NCBI RefSeq assembly: GCF_027924565.1
Contig: NZ_AP027041.1
Coordinates: forward strand, 2,356,001 to 2,420,000
Direction of reading: 5' to 3'
Length of the DNA stretch: 64,000 nt
Source: Lysobacter auxotrophicus
Lineage (GTDB): Bacteria; Pseudomonadota; Gammaproteobacteria; Xanthomonadales; Xanthomonadaceae
Part shown: piece after piece, positions 29,861 to 38,422 of the stretch
Numbering within the stretch: position 1 is the first letter of the stretch
Layout: every line of letters starts with the position of its first letter
Position numbers and translations under genes: made by a program
Notes under the pieces: model-generated
What the model was told of the DNA's origin: nothing
Database searches by the model: none
The model's input: the letters and a program-made list of their open reading frames with translations, nothing else

Positions 29861-30646
29861 ATGGAACTGGCCACCGACACGATCGCCCTGCTGATGGCGG
29901 TCGCCTTCGTGGCCGGACTCATCGACGCGATCGCCGGCGGCGGCGGGCTGCTCACCATTCCCGCGCTGATGGCGGCCGGCATTCCGCCGGTCAACGCGAT
30001 CGCCACCAACAAGCTGCAAAGCAGCTTCGGCACCGCGAGCGCGGTGGTCGCGTTCGCGCGCAAGGGGCGCATCGATTTCCGCCGCTTCCTGAAACCCGCC
30101 ATCGGCGCGTTCGTCGGCTCGGCGTTGGGCGCGTGGACGCTGCAGCGGTTGAACCCCGCGTTCCTGGCGGGCCTGATCCCGATGCTGCTGATCCTGATGG
30201 TCGTGTACTTCCTGCTCGCGCCCAAGGCCAGCGAGGAAGACCGCCAGGGTCGCATGGGGCCGATCGCGCTGCTGGCGATCGTCTCGGCGATCGGGTTCTA
30301 CGACGGTTTCTTCGGCCCGGGCACGGGCTCGTTCCTCACCACCGCGCTGGTTGCGCTGTTCGGCCTCGGGCTGGTGTCGGCGACGGCGCACACCAAGTTC
30401 CTCAACCTCTCCAGCAACATTGCCGCGCTGCTCACGCTGATCGTCGGCGGCCACGTGCTGTGGACGGTCGGCCTGCTGATGGCGGTGTCGAGCATCGCCG
30501 GCGGCCAGCTCGGCGCGCACCTGGCGATGCGCGTCGGCGGCCGCGTCATCCGCCCGCTGCTGGTGACGATGTCGCTGCTGCTGACGATGAAACTGCTCTC
30601 CGACCCGGGCAATCCGCTGCGCGTGTTCGTGATGGCGCACGCCTAG
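29861..30646 (+). CDS. TauE/SafE (TSUP) family anion exporter
   Basis: 261-aa inner-membrane transporter with about eight hydrophobic segments. The two TSUP signature repeats are visible: AGLIDAIAGGGGLLTIPAL (residues about 17-36) and GFYDGFFGPGTGSFLTTAL (about 146-165). The family moves sulfite, sulfonates or organosulfur anions; no substrate gene is adjacent. ATG 29861 lies immediately before the first helix; the frame is open upstream into the repeat region without protein character. It overlaps the convergent gene at 30643 by 4 bp. Confidence 0.9.
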   Translation: MELATDTIALLMAVAFVAGLIDAIAGGGGLLTIPALMAAGIPPVNAIATNKLQSSFGTASAVVAFARKGRIDFRRFLKPAIGAFVGSALGAWTLQRLNPAFLAGLIPMLLILMVVYFLLAPKASEEDRQGRMGPIALLAIVSAIGFYDGFFGPGTGSFLTTALVALFGLGLVSATAHTKFLNLSSNIAALLTLIVGGHVLWTVGLLMAVSSIAGGQLGAHLAMRVGGRVIRPLLVTMSLLLTMKLLSDPGNPLRVFVMAHA

Positions 30647-30870
30647 CGGCTGGGAACCCACGGCGCGGCGAATCCGTCCTCGCGCGCTTCGCGGCACGTC
30701 GTGCTGCGCAGCGCCTGTTCGAGCTTGTACGGCGTGGTCGCGTGCGAGACCGCCGAGCGGCATTCATCGACCGCCAGCGTCCGCACCGCGAGCGACCCGA
30801 GCACTGCCAACGAGGCGATCGCGACGACGCCCCCGATCAGCTGGCGCCGGCTGGGAAAGGTATCGATCAT
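30643..30870 (-). CDS. small single-pass membrane or secreted protein, 75 aa
   Basis: Basic N-terminus, one hydrophobic segment (about residues 11-33, IGGVVAIASLAVLGSLAVR), then about 40 soluble residues with two Cys (DECRSAV and STTCREA) that could form a periplasmic disulfide. No family recognised. An AGGAGG site precedes ATG 30870, which supports translation. It is convergent with the TauE/SafE gene. Confidence 0.6.
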   Translation of the reverse strand: MIDTFPSRRQLIGGVVAIASLAVLGSLAVRTLAVDECRSAVSHATTPYKLEQALRSTTCREAREDGFAAPWVPSR

Positions 30871-30975
30871 GGCCCTGCCTCCTCACTTGCCGGAGATATC
30901 GGCAGCAGGCGCCGGGACTTTCGGCCTGATGCCGGCAGGCGATCGACGTTGCGGCCCCCGCCGCAACGGCCGCGA

Positions 30976-31314
30976 TCAGGACTCGGGATCGAACATGATT
31001 TCGCGCACTTCCTGCGCGCAGCGACACGACGACGCCAATTTCGCCGCCCATTGCATCGCGTCGTCGCGCGAGGCGACTTCGATGATCGAGAAGCCGCCGA
31101 TCACCGGCTTGGTTTCCGGCCACGGACCGTTCGAGACCGTGCCGTCGGGCGCGACGATGCCGGCCTGCTGGCCGAGGATACCGCCGCCGAATACCCACAC
31201 GCCCGCGGCCTTCGCTTCGCGCACGACGGCGCGCGTGGCCGCGTCCACCGCCGGCAGCTCCTCGTCGGAAATCTTCATCCATCCATCGTCGAACGAAATC
31301 AGGTATCGCAACAT
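30976..31314 (-). CDS. YciI-like (YCII/DGPF domain) protein
   Basis: 112-aa ferredoxin-like protein: MLRYLISFDDGWMKISDEEL, then VFGGGILGQ and DGPF-like FSIIEVASRDDAMQWA. The family includes small enzymes and partners of ECF sigma factors; function here is unknown. A good GGAGAGG site precedes ATG 31314. It lies 21 bp downstream of the AraC gene on the same strand, so the two are probably one operon. Confidence 0.8.
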   Translation of the reverse strand: MLRYLISFDDGWMKISDEELPAVDAATRAVVREAKAAGVWVFGGGILGQQAGIVAPDGTVSNGPWPETKPVIGGFSIIEVASRDDAMQWAAKLASSCRCAQEVREIMFDPES

Positions 31315-31335
31315 CCCTGCCTCTCCCTGGTTGAG

Positions 31336-32268
31336 CTACGGTTCGATCGGGCAACCCGCCGCGCCCTGGTGCAGCGTGAGCCATTCGCGCGGCGACGAGC
31401 CCGTCCGTCTGCGGAACGCGCGCGACAGCGACGGTGCATCGGCGAATCCCAGGTCGAGTGCGACCTGTTTCACCGACCGCCCCGTGCGCAGCAACGAGGC
31501 CGCGACGTTGAGTTTCCAGTCCAGCGAATACGCCGCTGGCGTGGTTCCGGTCGCCGCCTTGAACGCGGCCGCGAACGCGCTGCGCGACATGCCCGCGCTG
31601 GCCGCCATGCGTTCGAGCGTCCAGTCGGCGTCGGGCGTCTGGTGCACGGCGATGAGCGCCTTGGCGAGCCGCGGATCGCACAGCCCCATGATCATGCCTT
31701 GCGACACGTGCGCCTCGTCGGGGTGGTCGATGATCCAACGCAGCACCTGGATCAGCACGATTTCGAACAGGCGATTGACCAGCAGGCGCGAACCGCAGCG
31801 CACCTGGTCGGATTCGGCGAACAGCAGGTCCAGCGCGGCGCCGAGGCCGTCGATCCTTTCCAGCGGCAACACGATCAGGTCCGGAAGCGACTGCACGATC
31901 GGATTGCGCGCGCCGCCGTCGAAATCCAGCGTCGCGCAGGTGAAGTCCGAACCGTCCACCGGCGGGTTGATGAACTCGTGGTGCACCGCGCGCGGGAACA
32001 GCAGCAGCGTCGGCTCGGACAGATGCGTGCGCGCCTGCCGCGGGCCCTGCCCGTGCAGCATGTCCATCTCGCCGCGACGCAGCACGTGCAGGAAGCCGCG
32101 GCCCGGCCGGGCGTCGAACACCTGGTGGCCGCACAGCGGCCCGGAGTGGAACAGCGATGCCTGCACGCGGAAGCGTTCGAGCACCGGCGTCAGGCGGTCG
32201 ATCGGCGCTGCGCCCGCATCGGCAGACGGCGCTGCAACCTCGGACGAAATGCCATCTTTCAGCGACAC
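31336..32268 (-). CDS. AraC-family regulator with N-terminal cupin (CMD-linked)
   Basis: 310 aa. An N-terminal cupin_6-like sensor (LTPVLERFRVQASLFHSGPLCGHQ, HLSEPTLLLFPRAVHHEF) precedes an AraC HTH domain (about 205-305) with WTLERMAASAGMSRSAFAAAF and SVKQVALDLGFADAPSLSRAF. GTG 32268 is chosen because the conserved sensor begins right after it; the same frame stays open further upstream antisense to the next gene. It is divergent from the carboxymuconolactone decarboxylase-like gene, which it probably regulates. Confidence 0.85.
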   Translation of the reverse strand: MSLKDGISSEVAAPSADAGAAPIDRLTPVLERFRVQASLFHSGPLCGHQVFDARPGRGFLHVLRRGEMDMLHGQGPRQARTHLSEPTLLLFPRAVHHEFINPPVDGSDFTCATLDFDGGARNPIVQSLPDLIVLPLERIDGLGAALDLLFAESDQVRCGSRLLVNRLFEIVLIQVLRWIIDHPDEAHVSQGMIMGLCDPRLAKALIAVHQTPDADWTLERMAASAGMSRSAFAAAFKAATGTTPAAYSLDWKLNVAASLLRTGRSVKQVALDLGFADAPSLSRAFRRRTGSSPREWLTLHQGAAGCPIEP

Positions 32269-32349
32269 ATAGCCACCAATCGTCCCGAACGGGTTCCTAG
32301 TATGACCGCCAACCGGCCACTCCGGACGGTCCAAACAGGAAACCAAGCC

Positions 32350-32886
32350 ATGTCCCGCGTACCCCTCGTCAATGCCCAGGACGCCACCGGCGAACGCCAG
32401 GCCCTCCTCGGCCAGATCCACTCCGCCTTCGGCGCCACGCCGAACATGTTCCGTGCGGTCGCCAACTCCACCGCGGCGCTGAAGAGCATGTGGGGCTCGT
32501 TCGGCGCCCTGGGCGGCGGCGTGATTCCCCCGAAGCTCGGCGAGCAGATCGCCGTCGCCATCGCCAACCGCAACGCTTGCGAGTACTGCCTCGCCGCCCA
32601 CACGGCGCTGGGCCGCAAGGCCGGCGCGAGCAGTCAGGAAATGACGGCCGCGCAGGGCGGCCAATCGCAGGATCCGAAGACCGCCGCCGCGTTGCGCTTC
32701 GCGTTGCGCGTGGTCGAAGGCCGCGGCCAGATCGACGACGCCGATCTCGCGCAGCTTCGCGCCGCCGGCTTCGGCGACGAGGAGATCGTCGAGATCCTCG
32801 CGCACGTCGCGCTCAACCTGTTCACCAACTACGTCAACGTCGCCTTCGCGGTGCCGGTGGATTTCCCCGGCGTGAAACTGCGTTGA
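32350..32886 (+). CDS. carboxymuconolactone decarboxylase (CMD) family, peroxidase-related
   Basis: 178-aa all-helical AhpD-like protein. The redox motif CEYCLAAH (CxxC followed by His) is present at about residues 76-83, typical of alkylhydroperoxidase-type members, with the surrounding IAVAIANRN helix and a C-terminal FTNYVNVAF segment. Likely a peroxide or thiol reductase. Starts 82 bp from the divergent AraC-family gene, which suggests local control; the signal is unknown. Confidence 0.88.
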   Translation: MSRVPLVNAQDATGERQALLGQIHSAFGATPNMFRAVANSTAALKSMWGSFGALGGGVIPPKLGEQIAVAIANRNACEYCLAAHTALGRKAGASSQEMTAAQGGQSQDPKTAAALRFALRVVEGRGQIDDADLAQLRAAGFGDEEIVEILAHVALNLFTNYVNVAFAVPVDFPGVKLR

Positions 32887-32941
32887 TGCGATCGGCTCGC
32901 AGGCCGGGCGAGTCCCGGCCGGCGAGCTTCGCGAGAAGCCC

Positions 32942-33199
32942 ATGTCACGCCACTACATCCCGATCGACTGCGAATTCCACGACGTGCTGGAAGCCACCGC
33001 GACCCGCAGGCAAGTCGCCACCGTCCACTACCTCGACGAGGAAGGACGGCCGCGCGCCGTCGACGCGCGCATCGCCGACCTCTACGCGAAGGACGGCATC
33101 GAATACATGCAACTGGACGACGGACGCGTCATCCGGCAGGACCGCATCGTCTCCATCGACGGCGCGCAGCGCAGTGCGTTCGAGCGACGCATGACGTGA
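32942..33199 (+). CDS. Rho-binding antiterminator (Rof/YaeO-like)
   Basis: 85-aa protein beginning MSRHYIPIDCEFHDVLEATA, the characteristic start of the Rof family (Y-x-P-I-x-C-x-x-H-D-x-L-E). Rof binds the primary RNA-binding site of Rho and reduces termination. The Sm-like beta-barrel shape is supported by the remaining alternating strands. A short gene with a core-genome composition; the target operon is unknown. Confidence 0.8.
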   Translation: MSRHYIPIDCEFHDVLEATATRRQVATVHYLDEEGRPRAVDARIADLYAKDGIEYMQLDDGRVIRQDRIVSIDGAQRSAFERRMT

Positions 33200-33249
33200 G
33201 CGCGAGCGTGCGCGTCAGCGAGCACCGTGCCTGCCGTGTGTCAAAGCGT

Positions 33250-33957
33250 CTATTGCGCGCGCGTGAGCACGGGGTACGGGTTGAGCGCCGTGCCCTTCCA
33301 CCACTGGCGTTCCGGTCCGAGTTCGAAGATCGCGAAATGCAGGTGCGGCGCCGACGGATCGGCATTGCCCGTGCTGCCGACGTAGCCGATCACGTCGCCG
33401 CGCCGGATCGGCTGCTTCTCGCGAAGGCCGTCGGCGTAGCGGTCCAGGTGCGCGTAGTAGTACGCGTAGCGGCCACTGGGTTCGAACTGGTAGATGGTGA
33501 GGCCGCCGGGCACGCTGGTGAACAGCTTCTCGACGGTGCCGTCCGCCACCGCGATCACCGGCGTGCCGCGCGGCGCCATGATGTCGATGGCCTCGTGCAC
33601 GCGGCCCTGGGCGCGCGCATCGCTGAAGGTGTCGTGCAGCTGCGCGGCCGTAACGCCCTGCACGGGGATCGTCAACGCGCCGTCGATTGCCGGTGCAGAC
33701 GCGGGCGTCGAACGCGCTGCGGAGGGCGCAGCCGGAACGTCGGGCGATGCGGGCGTCGCAACCTCCGTTCGCGATGGCGCATCGATCGACGACGCCGGCG
33801 CCGCAGCGCGTGCAGCGCTGCTCGGCGCGACCTGCATCAGCGACGCGGTCGCTGCTTCGGCCGGCGGTGCAGCGCCACGCTCGCGCCCGAAGTGGAACAG
33901 CGCGACGTTGGCGCCCAGCAGCACGATGGCGAGGAACGACAATGCGGCCTTGCTCAT
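33250..33957 (-). CDS. M23 family metallopeptidase (envelope, LytM-like)
   Basis: 235-aa protein with an N-terminal membrane anchor or signal (about residues 5-20), an Ala/Pro/Ser-rich linker (25-90) and a C-terminal peptidase_M23 domain. Metal site: His and Asp in [16 protein letters not shown], and HxH in HLHFAIF. M23 enzymes cut peptidoglycan cross-bridges. The Asp/His ligands are intact, so it is predicted active. It is located next to an L,D-transpeptidase gene on the same strand, a link to wall remodelling. Confidence 0.9.
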   Translation of the reverse strand: MSKAALSFLAIVLLGANVALFHFGRERGAAPPAEAATASLMQVAPSSAARAAAPASSIDAPSRTEVATPASPDVPAAPSAARSTPASAPAIDGALTIPVQGVTAAQLHDTFSDARAQGRVHEAIDIMAPRGTPVIAVADGTVEKLFTSVPGGLTIYQFEPSGRYAYYYAHLDRYADGLREKQPIRRGDVIGYVGSTGNADPSAPHLHFAIFELGPERQWWKGTALNPYPVLTRAQ

Positions 33958-34005
33958 GCGCGCCTCCGTGGCATGGGGTGGATCATGCGTGGGTCGATCG
34001 CCGCC

Positions 34006-35001
34006 TCACTGCTGCAGCACCGCAGGCGTGCCGGGGCCGACGGCGCCCGCCACCGCGGCGGCATCCCAGTTGGTCAGGCGGATGCAACCATGCGATTCGG
34101 TCTTGCCGACTTTCCCCGGCTCCGGCGTGCCGTGGATGCCGTAGTGATCCTTGCTCAGATCGACCCACACCACGCCGACCGGATTGTTCGGGCCCGGCGC
34201 GATCTTCGCCTTCGCGTGCCCCGGATCGGCGTCCCAGAACAGCTTCGGGTTGTACTGGAAGTGCGGATCGCGGGCGACGCCCTTGATGGTCCAGCGGCCG
34301 ATCGGCAGCGGGTCGTGTTCGCTTCCGGTCGACGCGGGAAAACGTGCGTACACGCGATCCTGCGCGTCGCGCAGCAGGAGCGAGGAATCGGACTTGTCGA
34401 CCACCACCGACGCCGCTTTCGCCAGCGCGTTGGCCTGCACGTTTGGCACCCACAGCGTGGTGCCTTCGCGCGTGAGGTCGGCGCCAGGGTTCAGCGCGGC
34501 GATCAGCGCGGGACTGGCGTGGAAGCGCTCGCCCAGCGCCTCGGCCAGCGACGCGAACCCAAGCTGCGGCAGCGCCGCCTTGGCCATCATGTCGTCCGGA
34601 ATCGCGGTATACGGGCCGGCCACGTCCTGCGCGGTGAGGCGGTACTCGACCAATGCGGGCGAGGTATCGACGGTCAGCGCGCGCCACGTCGCTTCGTCCA
34701 TGGCGCCGGTCGCGTCGAGATCGCGGCTGCGCTGGAACGCCGCAATGGCGCGCTCGGTGTTCGTGCCCCAGCGACCGTCGATCTCGCCGGGCCCGAAATG
34801 CGCGCGATCGAGCAGCACTTGTGCGCGCAGCCGCGCGGCGGCGTTGGCATCGTCCTTCAGATCGCCGGCGGGCTGGGCGTCGTTGGCGCGCAGCAGCGGC
34901 GAGGCATCGTTCTGCGGGCCTTGCGCGAATGCGCAGATCGGGGCGGAGAGCGCGAGCAACAGCGCGGCATGCAGGACCGGCTTCATCGAAAGCTGCTTCA
35001 T
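34006..35001 (-). CDS. L,D-transpeptidase (YkuD domain) with peptidoglycan-binding domain
   Basis: 331-aa periplasmic enzyme that makes 3-3 peptidoglycan cross-links or attaches wall proteins. Signal peptide 1-27 (cleaved after AFA). PG_binding_1-like repeat at about 60-110 (FGPGEIDGRWGTNTERAIAAFQ). YkuD domain (about 195-330) with the motif HGTPEPGKVGKTESHGCIRL, catalytic Cys306. Two possible ATGs, 35001 and 34986; both give a functional signal. It is upstream of the M23 gene on the same strand, possibly one unit for wall remodelling. Confidence 0.93.
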   Translation of the reverse strand: MKQLSMKPVLHAALLLALSAPICAFAQGPQNDASPLLRANDAQPAGDLKDDANAAARLRAQVLLDRAHFGPGEIDGRWGTNTERAIAAFQRSRDLDATGAMDEATWRALTVDTSPALVEYRLTAQDVAGPYTAIPDDMMAKAALPQLGFASLAEALGERFHASPALIAALNPGADLTREGTTLWVPNVQANALAKAASVVVDKSDSSLLLRDAQDRVYARFPASTGSEHDPLPIGRWTIKGVARDPHFQYNPKLFWDADPGHAKAKIAPGPNNPVGVVWVDLSKDHYGIHGTPEPGKVGKTESHGCIRLTNWDAAAVAGAVGPGTPAVLQQ

Positions 35002-35837
35002 CGAATCACTTTGGAAACGGATACGCCTGCATGCTGCTTGGAGGCTTTTCGGCGTGGCGTGAACGTCGAGCGTTCTGGCTGTCGGCGATCTGAAGCGCCT
35101 CGTCCGGCGAGTCGAGCCTGCACCGAGTCGGCCGGTGGCGCCGCGCAGCCAACCATCGCCACGAATGGGCGAAGCGACATGGAGCCCGCAAACGGCGAGT
35201 TGCTTGCTCGCCTGCGGACGCAGTGGTTGGCGCTACGGGCTCGGGCTCGGCCGATCGACCGCGCCGATGTCGGCGAATGCACCATGGGTTCGCGGGAACC
35301 CCGGTCCGCGCTGGTCGTACTGCAGGTCCAGCGCGTTGTTGCCGCGATCGAGCAGCGGGCTGCCGGACTGCGGCATGTGCGCCGGCGTCGGTCCGCCGTT
35401 GTTGCCCAGCGGGAGAAGTCGCGGGTCTTCGCTGAGGATGGTGTCCGCGGGAAGCGGCGCTCCCGAACGGCCCACCACGTTGTTCCTGCCGGTGACGGCC
35501 TGGTTGTCGTACAAACCGGAATCTCAGCCCCCACGATGGAGCCGACTTCGACAGCGCGGCTCAGCACCGCGAGCTCTGCGGGAGTAATGGCGCTGACGGC
35601 GACAGGCGATCTCCCATGAGCCGCCTCCATGCGCGCCGTGCCTCGCTCGGAAGCGGACCTCAGCACCGGGCTACGCCTCGGAGGTGCCCCCCCCCACTCC
35701 GCCGGAACCCATCGAGCGACCTGCCTGGCCGGTCGGATACAGACCATTGCGTTGGGCTGTATACGGCCCACGCCGGTAGCGGCTCCATGGGAGCGGCGCC
35801 GTCGTGTCGCGGCCGCTTTCGACCGGAGAGAAACCCG
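35002..35837. other. gene-poor region with a broken gene
   Basis: About 840 bp between the L,D-transpeptidase gene (-) and the TonB-like gene (+). Apart from the minus-strand beta-helix remnant near 35233-35590 no gene is supported. A poly-C run (CCCCCCCCC) at about 35688-35696 is a potential slippage or assembly problem site. Confidence 0.5.
35233..35590 (-). pseudogene. choice-of-anchor Q domain protein, C-terminal remnant
   Basis: Minus-strand reading shows the end of a right-handed beta-helix secreted protein: NNVVGRSG, EDPRLLPLGNNGGPTPAHMP, SGSPLLDRGNNAL and DQRGPGFPRTHGAFADIGAV, the hallmark of the choice-of-anchor Q C-terminus. Upstream the matching frame is interrupted by a TGA and shifts (SIVGA in one frame, DSGLYDNQAV in the other). 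No N-terminal part of the gene exists nearby. It is therefore a decayed fragment. Confidence 0.75.
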
Positions 35838-36374
35838 ATGACCCGATGGATGACGCTGGGATGCACCGCCGCCGTGGCATGCGGCATCGCGGGCATCTCG
35901 CACGCGCAGGCCGTGGCGACCGCGTCATCGGCGCCGACACCCGCGGCCGCCTCGCAGGACAACCGCATGGTGCTGGCCGACAACGAGTCGTTCCTGATGC
36001 CGCTGGACGACGCGAAGAACGCGCATCCCAGCTATCCGCAGCACCTGCTCGGCCAGAACCTGCCGCCGCGCATCGTGTGCCTGCGCGTGGGTATCGATGA
36101 AAAGGGCGCGGTCACGGTGGTCGCGCGCGCGCCGGTGTCGGAGATGTGCCCGAAGGGCGCCGAGCCGGAATTCCTCGCGGCATCGGAAACGGCGGCCCGG
36201 ACATGGAAGTTCGACCCGGCGCTTCGCTGTGTCTTCCGCAACACGAAGGACAAGGAGCGCGCCGTCGCGAGTTGCGATGGCGGCAAGAGCGTCCCGCAGG
36301 CGGTGACGCTCGTGTATCGGTTCCGTTTCGAACAGACCGACGGAAAGCCCCAGGTGCATGTGATCGGCGGCTGA
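35838..36374 (+). CDS. secreted TonB-C-like protein
   Basis: 178-aa protein with a signal peptide (cleavage near HAQA, residue 26) and a mature part resembling the TonB C-terminal beta fold: HPSYPQHLLGQNLPP, IVCLRVGIDEKGAVTVVARAP, ETAARTWKFDPALRC and VTLVYRFRFE. Four Cys residues may form disulfides. ATG 35838 has a GGAGAG site. Its function and partner are unknown; label as energy transducer TonB only by fold resemblance, as no membrane helix or Pro-rich stalk exists. Confidence 0.7.
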   Translation: MTRWMTLGCTAAVACGIAGISHAQAVATASSAPTPAAASQDNRMVLADNESFLMPLDDAKNAHPSYPQHLLGQNLPPRIVCLRVGIDEKGAVTVVARAPVSEMCPKGAEPEFLAASETAARTWKFDPALRCVFRNTKDKERAVASCDGGKSVPQAVTLVYRFRFEQTDGKPQVHVIGG

Positions 36375-36407
36375 CGCCGCGCACCTGCGGGCAAACGCAG
36401 CGGCCGC

Positions 36408-36569
36408 TTACTGCTGGCCGTCCTGCGGGGTGCGGCCCTCGTCGTGGCCGCTGGTCGTGGCCTTGTTGGCTTCGCGTGCAGCGGCCTTCTTCGCGGCCTT
36501 TTCGTCCTGCTGCTTCTTCTTCGCGATCTCGCGCTGGCGCTTTTCGAATGAGTAGTTGGGCTTGGCCAA
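36408..36569 (-). CDS. small basic Lys/Ala-rich protein, 53 aa
   Basis: Frame from TTG 36569 gives a lysine-rich helix beginning AKPNYSFEKRQREIAKKKQ and ending GHDEGRTPQDGQQ. No ATG is available in frame. Similar tiny proteins starting MAKPNY occur in the group; their role is unknown. The high charge suggests nucleic-acid or ribosome binding. Start and expression are uncertain. Confidence 0.55.
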   Translation of the reverse strand: MAKPNYSFEKRQREIAKKKQQDEKAAKKAAAREANKATTSGHDEGRTPQDGQQ

Positions 36570-36623
36570 GGGATGTCTCGCTTTGTGGGGAAAGTATGTC
36601 GACGGGCGATGCGGGCGCGTTGC

Positions 36624-36812
36624 TCAGCCGGTCCTGGAGCCGCCCGGCACGCCCTTCTTCGCCGGATTGGCCGTCGCAGCGGCGACCGCCTTTTCGGGTT
36701 TGCGGCGCAATGGCGTGACCCCGAGGATCTCCACCTGCCCTCCGGCCTTGCTGAAGGCGGCCATGTCGGCGGCGATCCGCTCGTGGGTCAGTTCCTTGTC
36801 GCGGTCGGGCAT
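36624..36812 (-). CDS. small hypothetical protein, 62 aa
   Basis: ATG 36812 with GGAG nine bases upstream. Protein starts MPDRDKELTHERIAADMAAF and has a Gly-containing middle (KAGGQVEILGVTPLRRKPEK) with a basic, Ala-rich C-terminus. No recognised family. It lies immediately upstream of the Lys-rich gene (same strand, 54 bp gap) and just left of the island boundary. Confidence 0.6.
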   Translation of the reverse strand: MPDRDKELTHERIAADMAAFSKAGGQVEILGVTPLRRKPEKAVAAATANPAKKGVPGGSRTG

Positions 36813-37090
36813 GGCGTTGTCGCTCCTGGCGGACGTGATCGTGATGGCGCTGCTCGTTTCACTTGTGCCACAACGAGTGGAAGTCGCCGTGAATTCCGCG
36901 CTGGTGGATGGCGCGTAGATCGGGTGGGTGGCGGAGAGAGTGTCTGTCAAGGCACCCTCCGCGCCGGTTCGTCAATGTTCGTCCGAGAGCGAAAACCTCT
37001 ATTTTTTCAGCCTTGTAGCGGTTTTCGCGGTTCGGTAGCGTCCGCCCCTGTTCGCCCCAATCCGGGGCTCAAACGGGGATCGGGACGGGG
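36813..37090. other. left boundary region of the accessory island
   Basis: About 280 bp without a gene, including T/A-rich CTATTTTTTCAGCC near 37004. No tRNA and no copy of the tRNA-Ser 3' end were found here, so attL is not identified. Confidence 0.4.
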
Positions 37091-38326
37091 ATGGCAAGAC
37101 AGCTCAATCGGCTCACCGTGAGGGCGGTTCAGGCCGCGCGACCGGGGAAATATGCCGACGGCGGCGGCCTGTTCCTCCAGGTCACGAAGACCGGAGTCAA
37201 GTCGTGGACGTTCCGCTATACGCGCGGCGGCATCGAACGATACATGGGTTTGGGTCCAACTCACACCGTAGGCCTCGCCCAAGCGCGCCAGAAGGCCCTG
37301 GAGGCGCGACAGGACCTGATGGCGGGCCGAGATCCGCAACAGGCGCGTCGCGCCGCGCAGGAAGCGACAGCGGCTGTACCGACCTTCTGGGACGCAGCCA
37401 CGTCCTACATCGCCGAGCAGAAGCCCGGCTGGGCTAATCCGAAGCATGCCTCGCAGTGGACGAGCACCCTTCAGGCATACGCAAAGCCCCACATCGGCAC
37501 ACTCCCTGTCGACCAGATCGACACGGAGCATGTGCTCCAGGTACTTCGGCCGATCTGGGCCAGCAAGACCGAAACGGCGACTCGCGTCCGCCAGCGCATC
37601 GAAGCGGGGCTTGATGCATTGGCCGCTAAGAAGCTCCGCTCGGCCGAAAACCCTGCGCGCTGGCGGGGCCATCTTTCGAAACTGTTGCCCAAGCCGACGA
37701 AGGTGCGCTCCGTGGAGCACTTCCCCGCGATGCCATACGTGGAGGCGCCTGCGTTCATGACGCGGCTTCGGGCCGAAGTGGGCGTCGCTCCGAGAGCGTT
37801 GGAATTCCTGATCCTGACCGCGGCTCGCACAAACATGGTGACCAAGGCCTCCCGCGGGGAGATTGAGGGCAAGACCTGGTACGTACCTGCGGAACGCATG
37901 AAGAACGGAAAGGCGTTCACCGTCCCGCTTTCGAACGCGGCGTTAGCCGTTCTTACACCTGCGCCGCCCAACGAAGACGCTGGACTGTTCCCGGGTGGCC
38001 GCGCCGGCAGCAAACACCTGTCGAACGGAGGCATGGACAAGTTGCTGACCCGGATGAAGGTCGATCGCTTCACTGTGCACGGCTTTCGCTCGACCTTCAG
38101 GGACTGGGCAGCCGAGAAGACCCACTTTCCCAACGAGGTCATCGAAATGGCGCTCGCACACACGATCAAGGACAAACGGAAGCGGCATATCGGCGCGGCG
38201 ATTTGCTCGCAAAACGTCGGGAGCTCATGGAGGCGTGGGCCGCGTTTCTTGGCTGAAACGCTGAGCTCGCTACAAACAAGAGATAGCGAAGTCATGCCTG
38301 CTGTGGGCCAGCACGTGCGCACTTAA
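37091..38326 (+). pseudogene. P4-type tyrosine integrase, frameshifted before the catalytic Tyr
   Basis: DUF4102-type N-terminus (LTVRAVQAARPGKYADGGGLFL), core-binding helices, and catalytic domain with the first Arg box as ILTAARTNMVTKASRGEI, HGFRSTFRDWA and MALAH. After TIKDK the frame differs from the family: adding one base in the AAA run at 38174-38176 restores TEAAYRRGDLLAKRRELMEAW with the catalytic Tyr and a stop at 38254. As read, the Tyr is lost and 36 unrelated codons follow. It would be unable to recombine. It is the left marker of the island, oriented inward. Confidence 0.85.
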
Positions 38327-38422
38327 AACTGGAGCGCATAGTTTCCGACGAACGGCGACCTGTCTCGTTCGACACGGGCGTTGCCTTCAATGTGTGATGA
38401 CGCACGCACGCAGGAGGGCGAC

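Noticed and set aside
29540-30763. Minus-strand open frame ending in repeated MTASKK/MTASNE words
   Set aside because: The repeated words are the translation of the 21-bp tandem array, and the rest is antisense to the TauE/SafE gene.
36950-37090. attL as a copy of the tRNA-Ser 3' end
   Set aside because: No stretch matching the tRNA 3' end (GGCGGAAGAGGTGGG) was found left of the integrase.
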